Assembly (NCBI GenBank): GCA_013397865.1
Contig: VZTI01004092.1
Coordinates: 1,157,852 to 1,221,851 of the forward strand
Direction: 5' to 3'
Origin: Struthidea cinerea
Taxonomy: Eukaryota > Chordata > Aves > Passeriformes > Corcoracidae
Length of the DNA stretch: 64,000 bases
Shown: positions 27,401 through 39,400 of the stretch, one piece after another
How the letters are laid out: every line of letters starts with the position of its first letter
Position numbering within the stretch: the stretch's first letter is position 1
The notes under the pieces: model-generated
The model's database searches: none
The model's input: the letters and a program-made list of their open reading frames with translations, nothing else
What the model was told of the DNA's origin: nothing
Made by a program: the position numbers and the translations under genes

Positions 27401-30400
27401 TCCTAAGAGGCCACTGATGCTCAGCTGATCAATAGGAGCTTAGGTCAGGCTGTAACACCTCTCAGCCCGTAGGTTCTTGGTGTGAGTGCAGTAAAGGAAT
27501 ATATATATATAAAAAACATGGTATTTCTGGGATTGTTTTTGAAGAACAGATGATATTTCAAACTCCTTAATGACTCCCCCCTCCATTTTTCTGCCAACAC
27601 TGTTCACTCTTCCATCTGTCCAGTCATATAAAGACAGAATTGTTGCCACTGGAGTTCCTAATTAGCTAACATAAGAAGCTATCAACAGAAAGTAGAATTT
27701 ATATCTCAGTGGCTGTGCCCTGGCAAGCTATCATAGAAAGAAGCCTGGGGAAAGAGATGGTGTTTGAATTAGCTTTGAAAATTAGAAGGCGAGGAGCCAG
27801 TCTTGGCATGAATAATGGAAAGAAGTTTTGCTTTCTGTGGTCAGTGGAGCTGGTTCTCTGCGGGTAACCAGCCCATCCTCACCCTGCCAGGGCTTCAAAA
27901 GGAAGAGAGAAACCCTGAGCCTTCCTGACCAAGCTCCATGCAGGCCCAGCTGATGGACTCGGAACCGTAAGGGCAGCCTGGCAGGATGCTGGCGCATGAG
28001 AAGGCACATAGTGGTGGTTTTCTAGCCTGGAAGGGTTATCCTGAGGATCACAGTGCTGCTGCTGGGCCCAAACACAGCGTTATGGCAAGCCGGGTGAATT
28101 TATTAGCTCAGGTCCTTGCTGTCGCTGTAAAGTACCGAGAATGGCAAGAAACAACACGACCAAGTTCAGGAAGAAAGTAGTTCTGTTCTGTTCTCTATTA
28201 ATTAATTAAATCATCATTTTATAACAGGGTTCACAAAGAGTGTGTTGAATGGCATAAGGCAGTTGGGTGCTCAGCCATCCACCCCTTGAGGGGATTGATC
28301 AAGCTCTAAGACACTTATTCCAAAATATCAGAAGGCCGGAACCACAACAATCCTGCATAACAAACCCAGGTGCAAGATAAAGAGTTAGTTTACAAAAACC
28401 CATAGCAGTGTTTTCATAGCCTCTGTGAGAACTGCAAAGTTCTCCCAGAACGCTGCAGAAAGCTGAAAGATTTCTCTACCAAAGCTTTTCAGCATCTACA
28501 CCTTGCTAGCTCGGGTGTCTCTCGACAGCCCTTTGTTATCTGCTGCAGTCACATCCCTAAGCAAGCAAAAAGATGCAGCCAGCATCCTCTGTGGAGGAGG
28601 GATGAAGTGACCTGGCAGCCAGCCTGCTGACCACACAAAGCTGGCTTCCCAAGGGTAATTTGGGTTAATCCCCCACCCAGCACAGGTGCTGCTGTAGGTA
28701 GGTCACCGTGATTTGCTGAGGGGAAGGAGGAGAGGGGGTGAGGCACAAGGGAGACAGCTCAGCACCGCAGTGGAGGCAGACATACTGCAATGATGTTGAC
28801 AAAGTCGTTTTCTCCCAGAGTATCCAAAATGGTGACGATGGTGTGCTTGGCAATGGTCATCCTCAGGCCCTTCATGCTGCCACTGACATCCACAATGATG
28901 ACAATGTCCTTGGGAGAGGTGGCCGCTTGGATGTACCTGCACGAAAAAGAACACGGGGAAGCAGGGTGAGCAGCCGGGGAGGAAGAACGCTGGACACGCC
29001 TCTGTCACACCGTGCCAGCCACAGCACAACCTGCACCACAACCACAGCTAGCCAGCAGCATCAGGCTGGCCCCACCACCTCACTTCCCACAGACAGAGTA
29101 AACACACCACAGTTCTGAAGCCTGAATATCCCCTTCTCCCAGTCACAGAAGTGTGATTTCCATGTGGCACACGAGATCCCACAGGGAAAGCTGTTGCTGG
29201 AAGCTGGCAAGGCTTCCTAACCTGCTGTTACCTTTATGCAGCCCCCACCTCTTGCAGGAGCACCACAGGACATCAATTATTGATCAGCAACTCAGCCAGG
29301 CATCACCTTGGAGAAGGGGGAGAGAGGAAGGATGAAAGGTGCTTTGGCCAAGGCTCTCCAAAACTTACCAGCCACGGTTCCTGCAGTCAAAGGAGATGAC
29401 TCCATTCTCATCTGGCAACCACTTTATTCCTGAAGAGAGCAGCAAGAGGAGCAATCAACACACACAGGCAGGCAGGCATCTGCTCCCTGCTGAGCCCTGG
29501 CTACCCCAGGGAGCCCACGAGTCTGGCCAGCCATAGCAGTGGCCATTCTGCAGAAATACAAGCAGAGCTGCTGGGTCTTTGGCAGTTCTGAGTAAACTGT
29601 TTATTAAGCTTCCATTAAAAAAATGTACCTAGGCATAGTCTGAATCTGGGAAGTGATTGCATGTACTTGGGACTTTTTGTCCCTTTGATGTAGTTCTCAA
29701 CAACAGTTTGTTTTTTTTTTTCTCCTAGAGGGTGGTTGAGCATAGAAAAGCAGCAGCAGTGACAGGGATGCATCCCGGACTCCCTGCTACAGGCTCTGTT
29801 CACAGCCCTCTCTGCTTTCACCTTCCCCACCACGTGCCAGGTCACAGAACACGGGCATGCAGCCATCTGACCGAGTGGCCACTGCAGCTGCAGCACCTCA
29901 TGGGTTCCTCCAAGCACCAGACCTCCCTCCTGTGCCACTCACAGCTGGCGAGTGCATAACCAGGCAGGCTGGCCACTGCATCTGCCACCCGTGTCCTCGG
30001 AGAGGCTTTGGCCACCACTCCAACCCACAGGGGAGCATGAGGCAGGGAACCCTGCTGTGGTGTTTTGGGAGCTTTTTGGGGGACCCCTGCCAGCAGACTC
30101 CTCTGGGGTTGCGTGGGCAACGTGCCAGAGGGGCTGGTTCTAATGGGAGAAAGTGGTTTATGCCTGCTGGATCCTACTCCTTCAGCCTTATAAGCCCACA
30201 CAGGAATATTTTTCTCAGTGCATCCTGCCCTTTTGGGGGCTGTGATGCCCCCAGACTTCCCAGATTGGACTCTTCCTGTCCTGCAAAGCTGTTGTGTTGC
30301 ACTGAAAGAGCAAAGCCAATCTCTGCTCTTTTACCTGGGTAGAGCCTGAAGAATCCAGTGGAGCTGCCAAAGTACTGCCAGGTCAGCGTGGGATCCCTTT

Positions 30401-33400
30401 CAAAGTTGTCCACAAAAATAGGATTCAGGGCTTCTGACATGTAAACTCCGTTAAGGATGGCAGGGTCTGTGGGGAAGAAAGGGTGTAAAAGGAGGGAGGA
30501 CATCCACCACCCCGATGGAGGAGAGGGAGGGGAACAAAGGCAGCTCCAGGAGGAATGTAACCTTATCCAAAGCTTTTACATCATCCTGCTCCCTGCCCAT
30601 TCATGAGAATCCCGGAGGCCAGGCCAGGCCACCACTGGCCACTGCAGGTGATCTCAGCTTGGTCAGACACTATTAAGCCCATTTATTTTTCCAGCCTTTG
30701 CTGCCCTTGAGCACTGCATCTGGTTGGAATGATGCTCTCAGAGACCCAGGGAGGCCATCGCAGTGCTGAGCACAGCTGGCACACCCTACAGGCAGGGCTC
30801 AGCTGCTGCCTGACAGGGGACACGTGGCTCTTGAGAAACAGCTGCCTGATGCATCACTGACAGCCCTTCTACAAAGACTGTCTAAATCTATGCTAGGTGT
30901 AATCACCTAGGACACAGGAGCCCTAGGATTTACACAGTTGCACTCCCTCTCCTCTTTTCCTCATCAAATCTGTCTTTTCTTCTTTGCCTGCCATTTCTTT
31001 GACAAAACCTAGGCTGTCCTACCATGCGCCCATCTCCCCAGAATCAATAGGAAGCTGCAGATTCCAAGAACTCCTGGGAAGCAGTGTATATTTGGCATCT
31101 GTGTTGACTCACTGCCTCAGGAGACCCAAGAGAGCAGCAGCAGAGGAAACAGGGAATCATGAGAGACTGGTCACTGTTGGATTAACTGTATCACTGTTGA
31201 AAAGGCTGGGGCTTTGACCTACCACTTCCTCTTCAGTCACTTTACTAAAGGCAGTTTAGGTCAAAGTGAGGGAAAAACTGGATTGTGACTCCCCAGGGAT
31301 GAGGCCAAAGTCAGTCCTGCAGGAAGGGAGAGCCAGAAATGCTGTGGAGAGCCAGGCTTGCTGCTGTTTGCAAGAGGGGCAGTGAGCACTGCAGGACACT
31401 GCTCCCTGGAAGATCCTTGGGCACGGAAGCAGCCCTCCTCCTCCTGCTCATCCTGCAGGCACAGCCAGAGGAGCTGGTTGGTTCACGGTGAGGTGTGGAG
31501 GCAGGAAACCAGCGGGCTGGGCAGTGCCTCTCTGCTGGCTGACATTTGACCACCTCTCTCCACACTCTGCTGAGGGCAGCAGCTTGCTTTGTACAGCTCT
31601 GCTGCACCTACCCACAGCCAGCTCTGCTGGTGGCTCTGTTGGGAGCAAGATTGTAGGGTCTGGGGCTGTCAGACCAGATGGAACTGATTTAAAATCATGG
31701 GGGAAATAGAACTCCCTCTACTGTGTCTCTAAATAACAGCAGTTGTCACCAGAGCACAGTCACCAGTGAGATTCTCGACAACTAAAGGCCAACCCTTCAT
31801 CCAGAGTGACAATTGCCAATAAAGTCTCATCACAGTTTGTCTCACAGCATCTTTGGCTGGGTAGAGGACCTGTAGGAGAATACTCTGCCCACCATGAGAG
31901 GTTTTCCAAGAGCAGGTTGTACCTAAGCCCTGCCACAGTTGACAGGACAGCAAAGACATGGCTGTCCCTCGGTCAGCACCTTTCCAACCCTGCTTTTTTC
32001 TTTTTCTGTCAGTTCTTTTTCTATTCCCATCCTTGCTTCCAGTATTACTGCCAATAATTTCCACACCGACCTCCCAGCAGTGAGAAGGTTGAGTAGGCCA
32101 TTACCTTTGTTGTAGACATTGGTGGGGAGCTGGATATCGCTGTAGGTTGTGTTCACCAGCAGGTTATTGAAATGCTCATTGGGCTCCAGGATGAATTCAT
32201 CCCCAAGCTCCACGTAATTGTCATTTTCATCCTTATCGTTGATCAGGAGGGAGTTGTAGTAATCAAACTGTTGATGCAGGCAATGGAAAAGGGAAAGACA
32301 GAGAGAACAGGACAAGCTATTACCAACACTGCTGGGAAAAGCACTCTTTAAAACTAAAGAGGGGACATATGGAGAATCAGGGCTTCAAAGAGGATCAAAA
32401 CGAGCAACAAACAAGCTACTACCAACTGGAAGTGCCAAGCTGCCCAAACGATGGTTTCTGGCCAGTTTCTGGTTGTCATGTCCCCGTACGACCAAAAGCA
32501 CTGCCAGTGCCAGGAGCAGAAGAGCCACTCAGGAGCAAAGGGGCAGGGTGGCAGACTGCTGTGGCCCCCCAGAGCTATTTCAGGGATTAGCTGGAAAGGT
32601 GACGCGTCCCACTGCGTCTGGCTCCCAGGTTTGCCACAGGACAGGGCAGTGCCGACCTCACCCGCCCTGTCTCTGCAGCTGCCATTTACCGAGTTAACTC
32701 CTGATGGACATCCAGCCGGGATTATCCCCTCATCCTGGCACTCCAAGTAGCAGGCGCTCATCGAGAGCAAAGCATCAAGCAGAAGGTGCTCAAAGACAAT
32801 GCAGGGTCCCCCCCCCAACCCGTGAAGGTCACTGGGGATTTACCATCCACAGCCACTTCAGTACATTCAGGGCATTCTCTGTCCTCGGGTAACCTGCATT
32901 TTTAAGATGCTTTTGCTGACTTTATCTGAGCCAGAGGTTACGTAAGGATTTATGTTCAAGCACTAGCAGCACTCGGAGGGTGCAAACGGAGTGTGCAAAC
33001 ACAGAGTCATGTACCTCAGCTCACCCATGACCGGCACTGGGAATGCAGCTGACCCCGCCAGCGTGACTAATGGGATTCTTTTACGAAAAGGAAAATAAAA
33101 AGGCAAGATGAAATTAGTAACTAGCTTGATTTCTAGGAGTGTTTTCATTCCCAGCCTTTCCCAGCACTGAGACGTGCACTTGCAGGGGCAGCCTGTCCAT
33201 CTGCTGAGCTGTCTGTGCTTGTGCCCTGGACAGAGGACTTCCTTCCACAGCCTTTTCACTCCAGCTCCCCTCACCAGCAATAATCCCATAGCTTGGCCAC
33301 AACAAACAGTTATTAATGGAAAGCCAATTATCCAAATTGCTTGGACAGCACCAAGCTTTCACCTTAAGGGAAGTCCTGATGAGTGGGTGTCTGTCTGGTA

Positions 33401-36400
33401 CAGAAAAGATGATGGGAGCTGTTAAGAAAGATGGTGAGAAACTCAGTTCATTTGGATTAAGGGTATTTGTAACAGCATCCTCCTCATTGTTCATTCACAC
33501 TCAATTTTTAGCTCATTTTCCAGTCAAGTAACCCACAAAGTGCCAGCTAATTTGCACTAAAACGTTGACAGTGTTGGCCGTGCAGTGAAAGTAATGCCAA
33601 TAACATCATGCAGCCCAAGGTCTTCCCAAATCCTTCCCCTCCCAGAGCCAAAGGGACTAATCTTCTCGGTGTTACTGCGTTTGGGATCTGCCAAGGATGT
33701 CTCTTACTCGCAGCAGTCTCTAGACAAGCCAAGTGTCCTGAGGAGGAGGCGATTCCTGGCCTGCCCAGGAGCCTGAGGAGGTGGGCTCCTGGCTCTGCCT
33801 GTTCTTTGTGTGCTGCATTTTGTCACTGACCAGGACAAACTCACCTCCAGCGAGGAGTTGTACTCATGGTTCAGATCTGCGTCTTCTGCTGCTTCCACCA
33901 GCCTCTAAAGCAAGCACACAGAGAGGAAGGTGAGCGGGTGCTGGGGCAAAGCCCTCCAGAAGTTCTTCCAGCTGCACCAGCGACTGCCTCCTTCACCACA
34001 ACCATGTCTGGGGCTATAAACCTCCCTCTTTCCTGCTGACCTGTCGTTCTGTGCTGCAGTTTTACAGCTGGGAAGGTATATTAGTTGCAGCTATTTATTG
34101 CCAAGTGTATTCACACCTACTTACTCCAGAGTCCCTACTAAACCCCTGAGCAATTTTAGGTATCACAGGACATACACAAACAGAAACAGGTCCATTTACA
34201 GAAACAACAGACAGATTTAATTTTGTTTTCAATGAACCCTTCCAAAAAGCCATGGGAAAGGCATTTCAGCCCCAGCTTGATGTCAGTATCTCATCAAAGG
34301 AAAAGGCCTTGTGGGAGTCTCAGTCTGGTATTGTTACTGAGACAAAGACCATGACTGGATTTTGTAAAGGGCTCAGCGATGCTGTGGCCATTTATAAGCT
34401 CTTGCCATTTATGGAAGGCAATAAAATCAGCCAGTTTTCTCCAGTGTGATGCTTCAGGGCACTAATTCTCAATTGGTACAGACTGGGAAGGGATCCAGCT
34501 GAACACGTATGCGCTCTCAGGGTTGCACAATCAGCAACAGTCTCAGCAAAGCTACATTTTGCTCCTTCACAAAGGATAAGGCAATCCAAAGGCTGGAAAA
34601 GTCTGGCTAAGAATTTCATGCTATGGGCCAAAGCTCTGGGACTAAATATGCCCACATTTCACTTGGAGAGTCAAATGATGTGTTTCTGGATGACTTTTCC
34701 ACATTAGAAACCTTAAACAGTCAAGGCTCTGTGACTACAGAAATATGCTTTTCAGAGTAGGTAAATACATGGGAATATGATAAATCCTTAGATGCAGGAA
34801 GCAAGAGGGGCCAGGACGATTGCCTGCTCTGATCTCCCGCACAGCAACAGCTACAGACCTCTTGCCACCTCCTCCACACTTCCCCATGTACACAGCTGGA
34901 AATCCAAGCACCTTCCTTGCAGCTTGTGTTCAGGAGGTGCAGAAATTCCCCTTGAGCCACACACACTGCTGAAACAAGCCCCTAGTCTTCAGCGGCCAGA
35001 GTGCATTATGGAAGGCTGAACTCAAATTTTTCACTTCTGAGAGGTTTTTCTCCCCCCACCCCTTAAACAGCTTGCCTCCTAAAAGAGTGTTCGTTCCCTC
35101 ATATTTATTCCTAGACTTTGTTTTTATCTTATTTTCTAATTTGAGCGCGGGCAGGGAGAAGCCAGCATCCCCTTGTCTGAACGCCCACATCCTCCCACCA
35201 GTGTCTGCTTAAAGCTCAGAGCGAGCAGCCAGCTGCACCAGCAGGCTCTCGCTTGGGCAGGGAAGTCCTCAGGCAACCCCTGCACCCACACACTCCTGGT
35301 GCAGGCAGGAGGCCTGTGCCTGCTGCTCCGGGGCTGACAGGACATGAATTCCTTCCCAAGGCCCCAAACCCCAGTGGTCATACCTCAACAGCTTCGACCT
35401 TCCTGCGGAGCATGCTCTCCATCTGCTCCGAGAACTTCTTCACCAGCTCCAAGCCATCCACCTCCTTGATTTTCAGAGTTGGCTCCACATCTTTGTACTT
35501 CTACCCAAGGGCAAGAAGAAAATCCTGCTGAGCAGGAGGTTCTTAAGGAGAGGGATGAATCTGTTATTGCTAGCTGGGTATTGTCTTTGGTGAGGGAGGG
35601 TGTGTGGAAACAACTGCTCTGATTTTATCACCTTCTTCCATCTTTGCCTTTCCCCCTTTTCCACCTCGTAATTCGGGGTGTGCAGATCAGTGGCCGTAAC
35701 TCAAAGCACTTTGACCAGGTAAAAACAACTGACCCACTTGTGAGCTTGTGGCTGTCGAAAGCAGCAATGCACCTGAAGCGATTAGTGACTACAAATTAGA
35801 GAGAGAGGCAAAGGCCAAGTTTTAAAAACCCAAACCGTGCACTGTGATGACATCCATAACACCATTGTACACATCACACACCTCCAGTTTGCTCAAGGCA
35901 GAGGGAAGAGCAAGGGAATGGAGCTACGAGCTGCCACTGCACCTCTTCCTGTGCCACACGTGCTCTGGGGCACTAGTGGAGAGATGTCCTGGCAGCGCCC
36001 GGGCTGTCCTGCCCCAGTGCCACCACCTCTGTGAGGGAACTTGCCAGGTCTCCAGCAAGAAGGGTCTGCTTATGTGGGAGACTGCCAAGGAAAGCTGAGG
36101 CAGACACTTATGATGCCACTTACTGGGCACCCAGGAGCATAAGATAAGGCAAGCAATTCCCGGAAATTCCGAATTATGAGCATGGCTAGTTGGTGCTGCC
36201 TCCACGGGGAGAGATGCTGTAATAAGGAGGATCTAGATCTCACAGCTTTAGAGATAACCAGTTTATTTTCACCATGTTTCATATAACCTAGGAATTAAAA
36301 AAACCCCAAGAGTACATCCAAACTGGGTAACCATAATCTGCTTCCTTAAATCCACCCTTTTAAGACTGGATACAATGGCCTTTATTTCTCCTTTCCAAAA

Positions 36401-39400
36401 AATTCCCACAGCTAACAGAGATAGCCAGAAAGAAATAGGAACAAAACCTGCAAAAGGACACAGGATGATTAACTTATTTCAGAAAAGACAGAGCCTTATC
36501 TCCTGAACTGTGTGGAAACACAAAGGCAACCAATTGCAACTTCCCTGCTCCCTCATCATCAGTTTTGTCTGCAGTGTGTACAGCCCCCCTCCATCCTCAC
36601 ATTGTGTTAGCATCACAGCCGCAATCTCAGCCAGGGCTGGGCTTCTTGTGCTGGGAAAAAAACGAGGTGGTGAAAAGGGCAAGGAGATGGCAGGGGCTCT
36701 GGTGACACTTTTGATTAGAGGGGAGCAGCAGGGGAAGGACTTTGGATGTCCTTAGGGTGAGCAGTTGGAGCCCCTTTTGTTCAAGGAGCCCCTTGACCAT
36801 CCGGGAGGGCAGCTTGGCACAGGCAGAGGGAGAAATGCCTTGAGGATGGGGCAGGCTGAGGAGGTCAGACAGAAATAGCAGCAGCATCCAGCCCGCAGCA
36901 GGCACGGCAGGGAGGCTGCTCGCTCTGTCTGGCATGATTAACAGCGAGGGTTTTACTGGATTAAAAACGCCAGGCCTCGCATCCCCTCCGCTGGGGCCGG
37001 GGAGCCGGGACAGGCAGGCGGGGAAGCAGCAGGGGTTGAGCAGGAAGGCTGGGGTAACCACGCTGCCAAAAGAGGAAGGTGCAGCCACAGCCCCCGACCG
37101 AGGTCCTGGCTGGTGAGGAGACCGCAGCACACCCCAGCTGGTGCCTGTCCCATTTAGCTCCGAGCCACGGTTCCGCCGGGAGAGAAGGGATCTCTGCCAG
37201 GCTGGGCTTTAATCAGGCCCTGCTGGGGGAGGAGGGTAATCTCTCCTGGGAACGCTAGCAAAGGGGGGCACACCAGCACGGGCAAGCATGCACCTCACAA
37301 AGTGACCTGCCCCCGGCTACCCTGGGTCACAGCTGCAATTAAAAGCAACAGGGCTTTCCCCGCCTCGATTGATTTTTTTTTTTTTTATGTGCTTTTGACA
37401 TACTCACAAGTAGATGTTACTGGGGTGAAATTAATCATGAGAAATCACAAGCAGTCTGACACATCTCAACCCTGAGCTCTAGCCAGAGCTGGAAAAAAAA
37501 CCCAAAACCAAACCCCAACACGAAACACCATAAAAAAAAACTTTCTGCAAAGTTTCAGCTCGCTAAGGAATACACCAGGTTTGAGCTGAAATCCTATTTG
37601 AGCTTTTTTCCTACACACGCACCAGCAAACCGCTCCATGGCTGTGTTCCTGCCACTGAAATCTCTGGCTATTGATGACTATTCATCCAAGATTTCCTAAT
37701 GGTGGGCAACAGAGCTGTGATCCCAAAACTGTCACCAGACACCATGGCTGAGAGTCAGCTCAGGTGCTTGTAGGTGGCCAAGGTTATCCTGTACAGCCTG
37801 TGCTTAGGGTTCAGGCTATCAGATCATTGTGAGTTACAGAACAGGAATCTGGCTTGGGAGAACTGGCTGAAAGGATCTGATGTTGAAAAGAGGCCAAAAA
37901 GTTAGCTCATCTCTAACAGAAAATCTTTTCTTATGCATCTAGCACTTAGCATTCCCTTAAAACAGCAGGAGCAATTCATTAAGATTCCCCTTCTGCAGTG
38001 ATGGGGGTGGTGGTGATTTAAAAGTAGAATATCCAGAATTCAGTATCCTAAGTTTTATCTGTGAACAGAGATATGTCACCAAATATATATTCTTGTTCCC
38101 ACCTCCATGAAATTCAGCCTATTGAAGTACACAGTGCTGCATTACTCACTGCTAGTGGAACTAAATTAAGAGTGTGAAAGACATTCCTTTCATCTTCACC
38201 CAGGAAAATGTCTTGACTGAACTTCTCAAGTTTGTCTGGTCTTTGCCACACTTTTTGGGCTTTCTAATAACTGCAGGGCAAAGCTCTCTGACGCAGGGTA
38301 AAAGCCTGCCCCTGGGGATTCAAGGGATGTCCACTAGTTCACCAGGCCTCTGGGAATGATAAAGCCTGGTGGGAAGTCAACCACCTGGGTTTGCAACGTG
38401 ATACTAGGGTTCTTCTGGAGGAAACCAAGAAAAAGCCCAAAGAAAAGCAAGCAAACTCAAAACCACAAAAGAAAGCTCATGTAAGTATTAAAGACAAGGT
38501 TTACATGCAAAGCATTCAGTAACTGAAAAATTGTGACTCTCAAAGCAACAAAAAGCTGGTTACTTCATGACTACTAGGCGCAAGGGAGACACGAAATAAG
38601 ACCCGAACTGAGATAACAGCACCCTCTGTATTTCCTCAAAGACAAAACGCCTGTTGCCTTAGACAAGCACTGAGAAAAGAACCACCTGGACCTCTGCACT
38701 GCGCTCCCACCCTTCTGCTGGTCTGGGCACACCCGCGCATGCAGAGAAACACCTGATGTGAAAAACAGGTAATAGCCGACACTTTCTGTGCCTTAATTAA
38801 TGCCTCCCCTCATGTGGGAGAGTTTTAGCGTCTTTGCCAGGAAACCAAGAGACGAACAGGACCTTCAGCAGTCTCTGCTCTCAGATAGCTGTTTATTGAG
38901 TCTTATCGGAGAAATAGAGTCACTTGTGTGACCCAGACACAGCACAGGGCAGAGAATGCAGGAGAAGCCCGCATTATCAAGATTAGACAGTCTTTTTAAA
39001 GGTAAATTATCCAATAAAAACGTGAAACAAAAGATACTTTCACTTTTCCACCAATGCTCCATAACTCACTTTGTCACGTACACAGGAACTGCGGAATTCT
39101 TTATCCAATCACCTTAAACTACTTCTGCTGCAGAATATGGAGTAATAGAAGAAGGAACAAAAGGCCTGGAGAACAACAACAATCCTCCATTTTGAAGTTT
39201 TTTACTTTTTATCTATTTACTATGTTAACAAACCCAAAGACCCTAAATTTTCACCTCGTGACAATCTTACATAACATTCTATCCTCTAGTTCACACCAGT
39301 GTAGATTCCAACTCTTCCCAAAGGGTAGGTAACTTTCTCCATGGGTGAAGGTCAAGGACAGTGTTGTCCAGGGGGGGCAGAATCCTTCAAAACAGGCAGA

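Larger units (their letters stand above)
25913..28785 (-). other. CACNA2D4 introns 9 and 8 (split by exon 9)
   Basis: Intron 9 (25913-26767) shows nothing notable. Intron 8 (26843-28785) holds a short AT dinucleotide run near 27499 and the solo LTR at 28120-28500. Confidence 0.65.
28937..33844 (-). other. CACNA2D4 introns 7, 6, 5 and 4 (split by exons 7, 6 and 5)
   Basis: Introns at 28937-29368, 29430-30334, 30467-32104 and 32268-33844. I recognise no transposon, RNA gene or extra exon in any of them. A T-rich stretch lies at 29709-29722 and a C run near 32809. Confidence 0.6.
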